Numbered from the stretch's first letter, positions 16,179 through 25,439 are shown. The stretch is DNA of 64,000 nucleotides from Neolewinella agarilytica (GCF_900110645.1 NZ_FOFB01000020.1:62001-126000); one strand, 5' to 3'. The notes: generated by a model from the letters alone, not told the origin. Program-made: numbers and translations.

Positions 16179-16255
16179 CGGCCCGAAAGGGAGTGCTGGC
16201 AGGGATGTTTTTCTTCTACCCACTACCTTGTTTCTAAGGAAAAAGATATTGCCCT

Positions 16256-18151
16256 ATGGAGATGGACAGAAGTACCATCGTTGGTTTGGTCCTCATTCTT
16301 ATCATTTTTGCCGTCTGGCAAACAGTGGTAGCCCCAAGCCCCGAAGAGTTAGAAGCTCAACAGCGCTACCAGGATTCCATCACGGCGCTCAATGAAGCGA
16401 CGCTGACACCTGAAGCGGACATCGCGCCGGAGTTTACCCCCACTGAATTGGCAGGACTGACGGACTCCGCCCGCCAGGCAAAGTTCGGCAATGCTTTTGG
16501 TCCGTTTGCGGCCTCTGCTGCGGGCGAAGCCAAAGAGGTGGTCGTAGAAAACGACCTCATGATCGTTACGCTGAACACGAAAGGGGGGAACATCAAGCGC
16601 GTAGAACTGAAGGAATACGCCAAAATGATCGAAGGTGAAGAAGGCAAGATGGTCAAGCTGCCTCTTTATCTGATGGAAGACGAGAAGAACCGCTTCGAGT
16701 ATACCTTGCCGGTAAACGGTGTTTCGGGAGCCGGTATCAATACCAGCGACCTGTACTTTACCCCTAAAGTGGAAGGGCAGACCGTCATCATGCGGGCACC
16801 TACTTCTAACGGAGGCTATTTCGAGCAGCGGTATTCACTGAAAGACGGGACCTACCTGATGGATTATGATCTCCGTTTTGAGGGGCTCAACCAGGTTTTG
16901 GTTAATCAGGGAGGAAATATCCAGCTGCAGTGGGATAACTACCTGGACAAAATCGAGAGAAACAGCCAGTATGAGTCGACTTTGTCGACGATGTACTTCA
17001 AGCCTACGGACGACGATTCTGACTACTGTTCCTGTACCAGCACGGACTCGGAAACAGTTGATGGTCAAAGCCTCAAATGGGTAGCAGGCTCTCAGCAGTT
17101 CTTTACTTCAGCTTTGCTGGCTGACAATTCCTTCTCGCCGGGTAGCGTACTGGCGACCGAGGTTTTTGATCTGGAGACCAGCCCCGACTTAGAGAAAGTA
17201 TCCGCTACGCTCAACATTCCGGTAGGAAATTCTAACTCGGAAGCCGTTGGTATGCAGCTTTACGTAGGGCCTAATGAGTTTGATCGCCTGCGGGCCATTG
17301 GCCATGACCTTAGCGACGTAATCAGCTTCGGGCGCTCCATTTTCGGTGGTATCAACCGCTGGATCATTCGTCCACTTTTTGGCTTCCTGTCTAAGTATAT
17401 CAGCAATATGGGGATCGCCATTCTCGTGCTTACCCTGATTGTAAAACTGCTGGTATATCCGCTTACTTATAAGATGCTGGTGAGCAACGTGAAAATGCAG
17501 GTGCTTAAGCCCGAACTGGAAAAGATGAAGGCCAAGCACAAAGATGATGCACAGGCCCAACAGATGGAACAGATGAAGATGTACCAGGAATACGGGGCAA
17601 GTCCGTTGGGGGGCTGTCTGCCGATGGTTCTGCAGATGCCCATCTGGTTTGCACTTTACCGGTTTTTCCCCGCTTCCATTGAGTTCCGCCAGGAGAGTTT
17701 CCTGTGGGCGAATGACCTGAGTACTTACGACGTGCTGACGAAAATCCCGGATTGGATTCCCTTCATGCAGGGCCACATCAGCTTATTCGCAGTGCTTTGG
17801 GCCATCACGACGGTGATCTACGCTTACTACAACAGCAGGCACATGGACTACAGTGCACAGCCCATGATGAAGTACTTTCAGTACGTAATGCCCATTTTGT
17901 TTCTTGGGTTCTTCAACAGCTTCGCTGCCGGACTTACCGCATATCTCTTCTTCTCCAATACCTTCAATATCGCTCAGACGATTATAACGAAGAACTTCCT
18001 TATTGACCACGATAAGTTGAAGGCAAAAATGGAAGAAAACCGGAAGAAGCCTAAGAAGAAAAGTGGTTTCAGTGCCAGACTACAGGAAGCATTGAAAGAG
18101 CAACAACGGCAACAGGCTGCACAAAACGGTACCAAAAAGAAGGGGAAGTAA
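16256..18151 (+). CDS. yidC: Membrane protein insertase YidC
   Basis: A 631-residue YidC of the gram-negative type. The N-terminal helix is RSTIVGLVLILIIFAVWQ (about 4-22). A large periplasmic domain with beta-rich segments extends to about residue 345. The conserved insertase core has helices GIAILVLTLIVKLLVYPLT and LGGCLPMVLQMPIWFALY and further helices near 505-570. The C-terminus is Lys/Arg-rich (KKPKKKSGF), as expected for ribosome contact. It inserts and folds inner-membrane proteins alone or with Sec. Start could also be the ATG at 16262 (MDRSTIVG), which matches family N-termini slightly better. An 8-bp stem overlaps the stop codon (18138-18160). Confidence 0.97.
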   Translation: MEMDRSTIVGLVLILIIFAVWQTVVAPSPEELEAQQRYQDSITALNEATLTPEADIAPEFTPTELAGLTDSARQAKFGNAFGPFAASAAGEAKEVVVENDLMIVTLNTKGGNIKRVELKEYAKMIEGEEGKMVKLPLYLMEDEKNRFEYTLPVNGVSGAGINTSDLYFTPKVEGQTVIMRAPTSNGGYFEQRYSLKDGTYLMDYDLRFEGLNQVLVNQGGNIQLQWDNYLDKIERNSQYESTLSTMYFKPTDDDSDYCSCTSTDSETVDGQSLKWVAGSQQFFTSALLADNSFSPGSVLATEVFDLETSPDLEKVSATLNIPVGNSNSEAVGMQLYVGPNEFDRLRAIGHDLSDVISFGRSIFGGINRWIIRPLFGFLSKYISNMGIAILVLTLIVKLLVYPLTYKMLVSNVKMQVLKPELEKMKAKHKDDAQAQQMEQMKMYQEYGASPLGGCLPMVLQMPIWFALYRFFPASIEFRQESFLWANDLSTYDVLTKIPDWIPFMQGHISLFAVLWAITTVIYAYYNSRHMDYSAQPMMKYFQYVMPILFLGFFNSFAAGLTAYLFFSNTFNIAQTIITKNFLIDHDKLKAKMEENRKKPKKKSGFSARLQEALKEQQRQQAAQNGTKKKGK

Positions 18152-18439
18152 GCCCCTTCTGAGTAGTCAGTGTTTTGACACGTAAGTTCTTTTCATTAAA
18201 TTCCGATCTACTCCCGTAGAGTAGCATTTCTATTCCTTCAACAGCCTTGTTTTAGGGTGCCAGACTTTTGGGCGCTACCCGCAGGTGCAGAGGGAGTCTG
18301 AAAGGAGCCGGGTGGAATGATCCTGGTCTATGACTTAAGAGCGTGAAAGTTCTCTTAATTCCTTGTTTTTCAGCGGATAATCATGTTTGAATGATTAATT
18401 TTGTGCTGTCTTAAGTAATCTCATTGAAACTGCTCTAGT
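18152..18439. other. 288-bp intergenic region with one dispersed-motif copy
   Basis: It contains a divergent copy of the 21-bp motif at 18270-18294 (GGCGC, then CGCAGGTGCAGAGGG) and an AT-rich segment with TAATTTTG at 18396-18403, a possible -7 box for the following lipoprotein gene. I see no gene in it. Confidence 0.5.
18270..18294 (-). repeat. Dispersed GC-rich motif, divergent copy
   Basis: GGCGC and CGCAGGTGCAG match the consensus, with an altered middle (TACC). In the CTGCACC-first direction it reads away from the downstream lipoprotein gene, an exception to the usual orientation. Confidence 0.5.
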
Positions 18440-19225
18440 ATGCGAATTTTTTTTCTTCTGCTTCTTCTGATCGCTTTGGTCTATTCCTGTAATCGTGACA
18501 CGACCGAAGCGGTGACTACCACTGCTCCCACAAGTTACCTGGCACCTGCGGCCGCGCCCAGATCTGGCGGCAATGATCCAACCACGCTCGGTAAAGCTGA
18601 TCTCAGCCCCGAAGCGGGTTTTAACAAGAGCAAAGATGGTGTGCCCATGGAAGCTCCTTTGCCTGAGCTGGGGGATCCGCAGGAAGAGAAGCGTAAGGTT
18701 TCCGCCCAGCGTGCCCGGCCCGCCGGCCAGCAAAAAATGGAAGCCCCTCAGGCTTCCGCTACCCGTAAAAGCCCGGAAATGATGGCCAGCCCACCGGCCC
18801 AGGCAGGTGTCTCAGTGGCTTCTATTATGGAGCCGAGTGTGTTCAAAATTTCTAAAACGGCCTGTTACGGTAACTGTAAGCAATACAATCTTGAACTTCA
18901 TGAGGGCGGCCTGCTCGTAATGCAGGGAAAGCGTAACGTTCGTCATGAAGGCTGGAATACCCGGCGGATGATGGGGTTTAAATACCAGGACCTAATGAAG
19001 GAATTTCACCAGTTGACAGCGAGTGAACTGGCGGCTGTGTACCCCGACGCCGAGGAGGTTCCTGCGGATCTCCCCGCTACTGTATTACGGTTCTCCGACG
19101 CTGAAGGCCAGGAACGAACCGTTCGGGTCTACGATCTGGACGCTGCTCCGGAGCCCCTGGCGGCCTTCCTGCAGAAACTGGAGGACATGGTCGAAAACGG
19201 TATCTGGGACAAGGCGGTGGAGTAG
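18440..19225 (+). CDS. Lipoprotein with a DUF6438-like domain
   Basis: A 261-residue protein. The signal peptide RIFFLLLLLIALVYSC ends in a lipobox-like VYSC with the acylated Cys at about 17. A long, low-complexity Pro/Ala/Lys linker (about 25-130) follows. The C-terminal 120 residues start with VFKISKTACYGNCKQYNLEL and continue with a G-rich beta pattern ending KLEDMVENG. This matches the DUF6438 pattern (CxGxCxxY followed by a 'G.v.y.G' strand) known from Bacteroidota lipoproteins of unknown function. It is probably exposed in the envelope. No operon partner is evident; ettA follows 124 bp later behind its own promoter. Confidence 0.75.
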   Translation: MRIFFLLLLLIALVYSCNRDTTEAVTTTAPTSYLAPAAAPRSGGNDPTTLGKADLSPEAGFNKSKDGVPMEAPLPELGDPQEEKRKVSAQRARPAGQQKMEAPQASATRKSPEMMASPPAQAGVSVASIMEPSVFKISKTACYGNCKQYNLELHEGGLLVMQGKRNVRHEGWNTRRMMGFKYQDLMKEFHQLTASELAAVYPDAEEVPADLPATVLRFSDAEGQERTVRVYDLDAAPEPLAAFLQKLEDMVENGIWDKAVE

Positions 19226-19238
19226 GTCCTTTACCGAT

Positions 19239-19270
19239 ATTGCGTAAATAGGTTTTCCTGCTTACTTTCG
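19239..19270 (+). promoter_or_regulatory. Promoter of ettA (ATTG-N20-TACTTTCG)
   Basis: ATTG at 19239-19242 and TACTTTCG at 19263-19270 are 20 bp apart, matching the Bacteroidota -33/-7 layout with one change in each box. It lies about 80 bp before the ettA start. Confidence 0.55.
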
Positions 19271-19348
19271 TGGCCAATAATAAATTTTCGCCCGGCCTGC
19301 AGGTCGGGCTTACCCGTCGCCCTAATGGGTGACTCTAGCACAAAACCC

Positions 19349-21031
19349 ATGGCCGATCATAAAATCATATTCTCCATGGAACGGGTCTCGAAGACCTTTC
19401 CGGGAGCAAGTAAAAAAGTACTTAACAACATCTGGCTGAGTTTCTACTACGGCGCCAAAATTGGTGTGCTCGGTCTGAATGGTTCTGGTAAGTCTACCCT
19501 GTTGAAAATCATTGCGGGTATTGACAAGAACTTTCAGGGAAACGTCGTCTTCAACGAGGACTATAAGATCGGCTATCTGGCGCAGGAGCCGGAACTGGAC
19601 CCCGAAAAAACCGTCCGGGAAATCGTTGAAGAAGCCGTACAGGATACGGTGGACCTGATGAAAGAGTACGATGCCGTTAACCTTAAGTTCTCCGAGCCGA
19701 TGAGCGATGATGAGATGGCTAAGCTCATCGAACGGCAGGGAGAACTGATGGAGGAGCTCGAGAACCGGAATGCCTGGGAATTGGACAACAAGCTCAATAC
19801 CGCTCTGGAATCCCTTCGCTGCCCGCCCGATGATGCCAAGGTGAGTGTACTCTCTGGCGGTGAACGGCGGCGCGTTGCGCTGGCCCGGCTACTACTGAGC
19901 AACCCCGATATCCTGCTACTGGACGAACCGACGAACCACCTCGACGCCGAGTCCGTTCACTGGCTGGAACAGTACCTCCAGAACTTTAAGGGTACGGTTA
20001 TTGCCGTGACGCACGACCGGTATTTCCTCGACAATGTCGCTGGCTGGATTCTCGAACTCGACCGGGGAGAGGGTATCCCCTGGGAAGGAAATTACTCCAG
20101 CTGGCTGGAGCAGAAAGCCGAGCGCCTGGAGAAAGAAGAAAAGACGGAGAGTAAGCGCCGCAAGACCCTCAAGCGAGAGCTGGAGTGGATCCGCATGGCG
20201 CCGAAAGCACGGCAGTCGAAGGGGAAAGCCCGTCTGGCCGCCTACGATAAACTCGCCGGAGACGAAGGCAGAGAACGGGAAAAGAACATCGAGATCTACA
20301 TTCCGCCCGGCCCGCGCTTGGGTGACGTGGTCGTCGAGGTGGAGAACCTGACCAAAGGCTTTGACAACCGACTGCTGTTTGAGGACGCTACTTTTACCAT
20401 CCCCAAAAACGCTATTGTCGGCATTCTGGGGCCTAACGGTGTGGGTAAATCCACCTTCTTCCGGATGCTGGTTGGAGAACACCAGCCAGATAGCGGTACT
20501 ATCAACGTTGGAGAGACCGTCCAGATGAGCTATGTAGATCAAAATCACGCACAGCTCGCGGATAAAAATCAAACTATCTACGATGTCGTTAGTCAGGGCC
20601 ACGATATGATCGAGGTCGGGCAAACGAGTGTGAACGCCCGGGCTTACCTTTCGCGTTTCAACTTTGCCGGCGGAGACCAACAGAAGAAGATTGGTATGCT
20701 CTCTGGTGGAGAGCGTAACCGACTGCAACTGGCGATGACCCTCCGCGAAGGCGGCAACGTACTCCTGCTCGATGAGCCTACCAACGATATTGATATCAAC
20801 ACCCTGCGGGCTCTGGAAGACGCGATTGACAGTTTCGCTGGCTGTGTGCTGGTGATCTCTCACGATCGCTGGTTCATTGACCGGCTGGCAACGCACATTC
20901 TCAGCTTTGAGGACGAAGGTCAAATACAGTTCTTCGAAGGTAACTACAGTCAGTACGAAGCCGCCAAGAAGGAACGTCTGGGGGATGTGTCGCCGAAGCG
21001 GCCCCGCTTTAAGAATGTGATTAACAGGTAG
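19349..21031 (+). CDS. ettA: Energy-dependent translational throttle protein EttA (ABC-F)
   Basis: About 560 residues with two ABC cassettes and no membrane segments. Cassette 1 has Walker A GLNGSGKST, signature LSGGE and ILLLDEPTNHLD. Cassette 2 has GPNGVGKST, LSGGE and VLLLDEPTNDID. The inter-cassette linker is Lys/Arg-rich. The segment YKIGYLAQEPELD and overall length fit EttA rather than Uup or antibiotic-resistance ABC-F proteins. EttA binds the ribosomal E site and gates the first elongation step according to the ATP/ADP ratio. Start is taken at MADHKIIFSM (19349); an ATG eight codons upstream is also in frame. A GCCCG/CGGGC hairpin lies in the leader at 19290-19309. Confidence 0.94.
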   Translation: MADHKIIFSMERVSKTFPGASKKVLNNIWLSFYYGAKIGVLGLNGSGKSTLLKIIAGIDKNFQGNVVFNEDYKIGYLAQEPELDPEKTVREIVEEAVQDTVDLMKEYDAVNLKFSEPMSDDEMAKLIERQGELMEELENRNAWELDNKLNTALESLRCPPDDAKVSVLSGGERRRVALARLLLSNPDILLLDEPTNHLDAESVHWLEQYLQNFKGTVIAVTHDRYFLDNVAGWILELDRGEGIPWEGNYSSWLEQKAERLEKEEKTESKRRKTLKRELEWIRMAPKARQSKGKARLAAYDKLAGDEGREREKNIEIYIPPGPRLGDVVVEVENLTKGFDNRLLFEDATFTIPKNAIVGILGPNGVGKSTFFRMLVGEHQPDSGTINVGETVQMSYVDQNHAQLADKNQTIYDVVSQGHDMIEVGQTSVNARAYLSRFNFAGGDQQKKIGMLSGGERNRLQLAMTLREGGNVLLLDEPTNDIDINTLRALEDAIDSFAGCVLVISHDRWFIDRLATHILSFEDEGQIQFFEGNYSQYEAAKKERLGDVSPKRPRFKNVINR

Positions 21032-21142
21032 ACGAAAAAGGCACCTTACTTCTTTTTCTTTTGAACGTCGCTTCGCTCCTTGCGGTCGCTTCGCCGTTAG
21101 GGGCCTCCTCCAACACGCGGTAGCCTCAGCCGGCAAAGCCGT

Positions 21143-21553
21143 CTACCGCCGGTTCGTCGTCAGCCAGAAATTAACGATATGTTCCATGGCTGCCCGGTAA
21201 GCTTTCGGGGCAGTGGGTTTTCGGACAAAAGCCGAGGCGCCCAAAGAATAGGCCTGGTCAATTTCCTCCTGGTCCTCTGAGCTGGAAAACATGACGATGG
21301 GGAAGGGGGCACGCTGACCAGCGTCTTGCAGTTTTTGCAGGACGCCGAAGCCATCGACACGTGGCATGTGCAGGTCCATAATGGCCAGACTAATGCCCTT
21401 AACCGGATGGTTTTTCTGATAGAATTGGAGGAAATGTGCGCCGTCGCGCAAGAACACTACATCGATGCTTTTATCGATTTGTCGTAGCGTACGTTTGGCG
21501 AGCGCCGCCTCGAGCGGGTCATCCTCAATCAGGAGTACACGGTGGGGTGTCAT
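21143..21553 (-). CDS. Response regulator, receiver domain only
   Basis: A 136-residue single CheY-like domain. The acidic pocket is E10-D11-D12, the phosphoacceptor is D60 in LAIMDLHMP, and the conserved Ser/Lys pair is in VMFSSSED (about 90) and FVRKPTAP (K112). There is no output domain, so it probably works by protein-protein contact, as in the Rcp1-like regulators paired with bacteriophytochrome or PAS kinases. The PAS histidine kinase lies 119 bp upstream on the same strand, making a plausible cognate pair. Start is the ATG at 21551-21553. Confidence 0.92.
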   Translation of the reverse strand: MTPHRVLLIEDDPLEAALAKRTLRQIDKSIDVVFLRDGAHFLQFYQKNHPVKGISLAIMDLHMPRVDGFGVLQKLQDAGQRAPFPIVMFSSSEDQEEIDQAYSLGASAFVRKPTAPKAYRAAMEHIVNFWLTTNRR

Positions 21554-21672
21554 TGCAGCTTTCCGTTAATCGGTAGGTAGAAGGATAAGAGCGGATGATG
21601 TAAACAAGACACCGGTCGCTGTCCTCTAATTTAATGTAGGGATTATAACACCGGTAAGGTAAGGGAAAATCG

Positions 21673-22983
21673 TCAGAAAGCGGAAGTAGCGCCAACTTTT
21701 ACCGGAAGACGGATAGTGAAAGTGGCTCCTTTGCCGGGTTTGCCATCTGCTTCGATCACACCACCCAGGTTACGCATGATGCGGTGAACGCTGGCCAGAC
21801 CAACACCCGTTCCGGGAATATCGTTTTCGACGTAGAGCCTGCTGAAGAGCTGGAACAGCTTGTCGGCGTAAACGGGGTCAAAGCCAACACCATTGTCAGA
21901 AAAGCTGATAATATGCTGGCTTTCCTGCAGGTAGTACCTGATTTTTACGACGGCCTTTTTCCTGTTGCTGGAATACTTAATCGCATTGGACAGGAGGTTT
22001 TGGAGCACTTGCTCCAACAGGCCGGCATCGGTATAAATGATGGGGAAGGCGTCATGCTCAATAATGAGCTCATCAGCCTGTAATTCTGTTTGTCGGGTGG
22101 CATCGATAATCTGGCCGAGCATTTCCTCGACGTTGACCGGCATGATTTTAGGCTCATTACGTTGATTCCGACTGAGCATGAGCAGACCGTCAATCATCTT
22201 TGCGAGCTTGTCCGCTGATTGTTCAACGTAGTTGAGGTAAAGTTCCCGGTCTTCAGCGGGAGCTTCGGGTTCTTCCCGGATCGCTTCGGCAAAGCTGGCA
22301 ATATGCCGTACCGGAGCCCGAAGATCATGGGCTACGCTGTACATAAAAGCTTTGAGCTCCTCGTTTACGGCACGGCGTTGCTCTTCCAGCAGCTTAATGT
22401 CATTGATGTCAAGTATGAGTCCGATGATCTGCTCTGGCCCGGCCTCGGGTTGATAGCGTTTTGCACTGGCTCTAAACCATCGATAATCACCTGCTTGATT
22501 TCGATAGCGGAACTCCGAGTGTGCACCGGCGCCGGTGGTGAAAATGTTTAGCGGGATGGGTTTCTTGCTGGGGAGAGAAAGTACGCTTTGAGCTTCAGGG
22601 GCGCGGACGCTGGTGGAAGGTGATGTTTCAGGAGCAGTGTTTTCTGAAGAGGGCGCGGGTTGCCGCGCCGCTGCAAGATCCATCGCCCGCTGAAGGTCAT
22701 CAGGGTGGATCTGTTCCAGAAATTGTCGGTATGACGGAGGCATCCCGATGTCACCGTACCCAAGGATTTCGGCGAGCTGCTCAGAAATGTACATGTAGTC
22801 GGCATCGACGTTCTGGCGCACAAAAATGCCACCTTCGGCCGCTTCCGTTATTTCAGAGACAATGAAGGAAAAACGGCGGACTTCCGCCAAATGCAGGTTT
22901 ACTTCGGCCTGGGAGACGGCTAATTGCCTTTTAAGGCTGGCTATTAGCGCGTCCTGCCCATCGCCGGGAGGAGAGGTCGTCAT
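21673..22983 (-). CDS. PAS-domain sensor histidine kinase
   Basis: A 436-residue soluble kinase without membrane segments. A short coiled coil (about 12-45) leads to one PAS fold (about 45-195, PAS_3 type, with GDYRWFRASAKRY). HisKA has phosphoacceptor H219 in YSVAHDLRAPVRH, and HATPase_c has the N box NAIKYSSN and G boxes FSDNGVGFD and GTGVGLASVHRI. The HDLRAP type often pairs with stand-alone receivers like the downstream one. The PAS fold is interrupted by a low-complexity Pro/Ser/Thr insert (about 108-150). Part of it (SVRAPEAQ) is encoded by a copy of the dispersed GC-rich motif at 22600-22620. The ligand is unknown. Confidence 0.92.
   Translation of the reverse strand: MTTSPPGDGQDALIASLKRQLAVSQAEVNLHLAEVRRFSFIVSEITEAAEGGIFVRQNVDADYMYISEQLAEILGYGDIGMPPSYRQFLEQIHPDDLQRAMDLAAARQPAPSSENTAPETSPSTSVRAPEAQSVLSLPSKKPIPLNIFTTGAGAHSEFRYRNQAGDYRWFRASAKRYQPEAGPEQIIGLILDINDIKLLEEQRRAVNEELKAFMYSVAHDLRAPVRHIASFAEAIREEPEAPAEDRELYLNYVEQSADKLAKMIDGLLMLSRNQRNEPKIMPVNVEEMLGQIIDATRQTELQADELIIEHDAFPIIYTDAGLLEQVLQNLLSNAIKYSSNRKKAVVKIRYYLQESQHIISFSDNGVGFDPVYADKLFQLFSRLYVENDIPGTGVGLASVHRIMRNLGGVIEADGKPGKGATFTIRLPVKVGATSAF
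22600..22620 (-). repeat. Dispersed GC-rich motif inside the PAS kinase gene
   Basis: GGCGCGGACGCTGGTG matches copy 1 exactly over 16 bp; the end then diverges (GAAGG instead of CAGAG). It encodes part of the non-conserved insert in the PAS domain. Confidence 0.55.
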
Positions 22984-23146
22984 TTGTGTGTGTATCGTAA
23001 AAAAACCTAATCAGAGAGTATGACTCAAATTTACTTAAAACTAATTTGTGCAAGCGCAAATGTCTCTGCTACTTAGGGAATGGCAGCAAATGGAGTGGGA
23101 GTGGTGTTGTCTTGCTCGCTACTTGTAAATCTGACCGTGCTTTAGC

Positions 23147-23181
23147 AAAAAAAAAGCCGTGCCCCCAGGAGGAGGCACGGC
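23147..23181 (-). terminator. Intrinsic terminator after the sigma-factor gene
   Basis: Read on the minus strand, an 8-bp perfect stem (GCCGTGCC with GGCACGGC, 23156-23163 and 23174-23181) is followed by nine Ts (A-run 23147-23155 on the plus strand). It lies 45 bp past the sigma-factor stop codon. Confidence 0.9.
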
Positions 23182-23225
23182 AAGTATCTGATTAACAACA
23201 CTTTTGGTTAAAAAGGGCTAGAGAT

Positions 23226-23735
23226 TTAGTTTTGGTAGCGTTGGCCAATCATTTTCTTCATCCGCTGACGGGCAAGGAAAATGCGGCTTTTCACTGTACC
23301 GATGGGAATGTTAAGCTTCTCAGCAATTTCTTTGTACTCATATCCACGGTGGAACATCAGGAAGGGGACACTGTACAGATCGCCTACGCTGTTGAGCATT
23401 TTCTTCAATTCCTGTAAACGCAGATCGTGCTCTCCCTGGTTGGGAACGGTGTTGGTGTTTTCCAAAGCGTAAGAATAGTTCTCAATGCTGTTATTGATGT
23501 GACGGCGCGTTTTCATCTTGCGGTACCGGTTAATGTAGGCGTTACGCATGATGGTGGATACCCAACTCTTAAAATTCGTTCCTTTAGCAAACTTCTCCTT
23601 ATGACGGTATGCGCGGAGGCTGGTTTCCTGCATTAAATCTTCAGCATCGGCGCGGTTGCTGGTTAGCCGCAGAGCGAAAGAAAAAAGAAGGCGCTCTAGT
23701 TTGTTTAATTCCTGGGTGAATTCCTGGTTAGTCAT
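23226..23735 (-). CDS. RNA polymerase sigma factor, ECF/sigma-70 family
   Basis: A 169-residue two-domain sigma factor. Region 2 includes RADAEDLMQETSLRAYRH and FKSWVSTIMRNAYINRYRK. Region 4 includes FLMFHRGYEYKEIAEKLNIPIGTVKSRIFLARQRMKK, a helix-turn-helix recognising the -35 side. No anti-sigma gene is adjacent, so its control is not visible here. The size and the GTNFKSW variant resemble the stand-alone sigma-70-like factors that are plentiful in Bacteroidota. It has its own terminator and a divergent 392-bp upstream region shared with hemL. Confidence 0.92.
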   Translation of the reverse strand: MTNQEFTQELNKLERLLFSFALRLTSNRADAEDLMQETSLRAYRHKEKFAKGTNFKSWVSTIMRNAYINRYRKMKTRRHINNSIENYSYALENTNTVPNQGEHDLRLQELKKMLNSVGDLYSVPFLMFHRGYEYKEIAEKLNIPIGTVKSRIFLARQRMKKMIGQRYQN

Positions 23736-24127
23736 GATAGTTTCTTTTGCTTAGAAAATGAAGATTGTAAAGTGATTGAACGATTGTTCTGCCATCTGTC
23801 AATCAATAACCGTGCCAAAGTTGTAAATTGTTGTTAATCAGGTAGTTGTAGTTTAAGGAAATGTGAAGAAGATGTTTAAATTGAAATAAATGATTAAATA
23901 TAAACACGACAGCAGAGGTTCTACGGCGTTGGGCTGAAAAAAATACTGCTGGAAGAAATAAAATGGTTAAAAAGGTAGGCGCCGCCAGAAAAATCAGCTG
24001 CCTGGTAACTGTTAAGTACATAAATGGGCCGGGCAGGTACCTTAGAGAAGTAACTTTTAATCCCCTGACTTCCAAGTGACGCTATTTTTAAGCGGACTTT
24101 ATACCTTGTGGCCAGTAAAACCAATTC
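23736..24127. other. 392-bp divergent promoter region between the sigma gene and hemL
   Basis: AT-rich with no convincing open frame. It should contain the promoters for both divergent genes, but no full TTTG-N20-TAnnTTTG pair was found. TATACCTTG near 24101 is the closest -7-like match for hemL. Confidence 0.45.
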
Positions 24128-25435
24128 ATGAAGTTCGAACAACGTATTCCCCGTCAAACATCCGCTGTCCTGTTTGACGAAGCGCAGGGTTATTTTCCTG
24201 GTGGAGTTAACAGTCCGGTACGGGCTTTCCGTAGTGTAAGCGGGCCACCTTTATTCATCAAAGAGGGCAAGGGGAGCCGGATGAGGGATGAGGACGATAA
24301 TGAGTTTCTGGACTTCTGTTGTTCCTGGGGGCCGCTTATTCATGGTCATGCGAACGAGTATATCGAGAATAAGGTGATAGAGACGGTTAGAAAAGGGACC
24401 AGCTTTGGCACCCCTAACCGTCTGGGCAATCAGCTCGGCAAACTTATTTTGGACCATCACCCCTACGTTGAGCGGATACGTTTTGTTTCCTCTGGTACAG
24501 AGGCAGTGATGAGCGCACTTCGGCTGGCCCGGGGGGTGACCGGCCGAAATAAGATCCTCAAATTTGACGGCTGTTACCATGGCCACGTAGATAGCCTGTT
24601 GGTTAAGGCTGGATCGGGGCTGGCGACCTTCGGCACCAGCTCATCGGCTGGTGTGCCCGAAAATGTTGCAGCGGATACCATTATTCTCCCCCTGAATGAC
24701 CGCGACCTGCTGGAAGAGACGCTGGCAAAACATGCACACGAGATCGCCTGCATCATTGTGGAGCCCATTCCGGCGAACAATGGCCTTTTGATTCAGGACC
24801 CTAGCTGGCTGGAGTGTCTTCGCATCAAGGCCTGGAAGCATAACGTGCTGCTGATCTTTGATGAGGTGATCTCCGGTTTCCGGGTTGGTTTCACCGGGGC
24901 AGCGGGCTATTACAACGTTAAGCCGGACATCATCACCTTCGGTAAAGTGATTGGCGGCGGCTTCCCCGTTGGCGCCTACGCAGCCAGTGCTGAAATCATG
25001 GACAACATTGCGCCGGTGGGCCCGGTTTATCAGGCCGGTACGCTTAGCGCTAACCCCGTTGCAATGGCCGCCGGTCTGGCGGCCCTGGAGCTTTGCCTCA
25101 CGCCGGGCTTCTATGAGTTGCAGGAACAAAAGACCCATGCGATGGCTACCGCCATTGAAGCTTACGCCAAAGAAAAAGGTTATCCTTTGCACGTACCGCA
25201 CATTGGCTCCATCTTCTGGCTGGCCTTTGGCAACGAACGAATCACCCGCTCCGATCAGATCGATGCGGCTAATATGGAGTACTTTAAGGTCATTCACCAC
25301 GAACTGCTGCAGACCGGCGTTTACCTCGGCCCAAGTGGGTATGAGGTGGGCTTCGTGTCGGGCGCGCATTCCATTAAGGACCTGGAGGAAGCTGTTAGCA
25401 AAATCTGTGCGGCGATGGACGTGGCTTTTGGCTAG
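24128..25435 (+). CDS. hemL: Glutamate-1-semialdehyde 2,1-aminomutase
   Basis: A 435-residue class III aminotransferase-fold PLP enzyme. Family signatures include YFPGGVNSPVRAF near the N-terminus, FVSSGTEAVMSALRLAR, CYHGHVDSLLVKAGSGLAT and the PLP lysine K273 in TFGKVIGGGFPVGAY. It converts glutamate-1-semialdehyde to 5-aminolevulinate, the second step of the C5 tetrapyrrole pathway in the cytoplasm. Length and motifs are normal. The following gene is separated by a REP-like inverted repeat and is functionally unrelated. Confidence 0.96.
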   Translation: MKFEQRIPRQTSAVLFDEAQGYFPGGVNSPVRAFRSVSGPPLFIKEGKGSRMRDEDDNEFLDFCCSWGPLIHGHANEYIENKVIETVRKGTSFGTPNRLGNQLGKLILDHHPYVERIRFVSSGTEAVMSALRLARGVTGRNKILKFDGCYHGHVDSLLVKAGSGLATFGTSSSAGVPENVAADTIILPLNDRDLLEETLAKHAHEIACIIVEPIPANNGLLIQDPSWLECLRIKAWKHNVLLIFDEVISGFRVGFTGAAGYYNVKPDIITFGKVIGGGFPVGAYAASAEIMDNIAPVGPVYQAGTLSANPVAMAAGLAALELCLTPGFYELQEQKTHAMATAIEAYAKEKGYPLHVPHIGSIFWLAFGNERITRSDQIDAANMEYFKVIHHELLQTGVYLGPSGYEVGFVSGAHSIKDLEEAVSKICAAMDVAFG

Positions 25436-25439
25436 CTTA

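Larger units (their letters stand above)
15296..16255. other. 960-bp region without a recognisable gene
   Basis: Only short, mutually overlapping frames occur, none with a recognisable product. Visible structures are a perfect 11-bp inverted repeat CCGTCAGAAAT / ATTTCTGACGG (15749-15759, 15773-15783), a CTTCGACAGGCTCAGG segment near 15714 resembling short interspersed sequences seen in many bacterial genomes, a GCCCC/GGGGC hairpin at 15991-16005, and a -7-like box at 16171. It could hold a small RNA or gene remnants. Confidence 0.55.
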
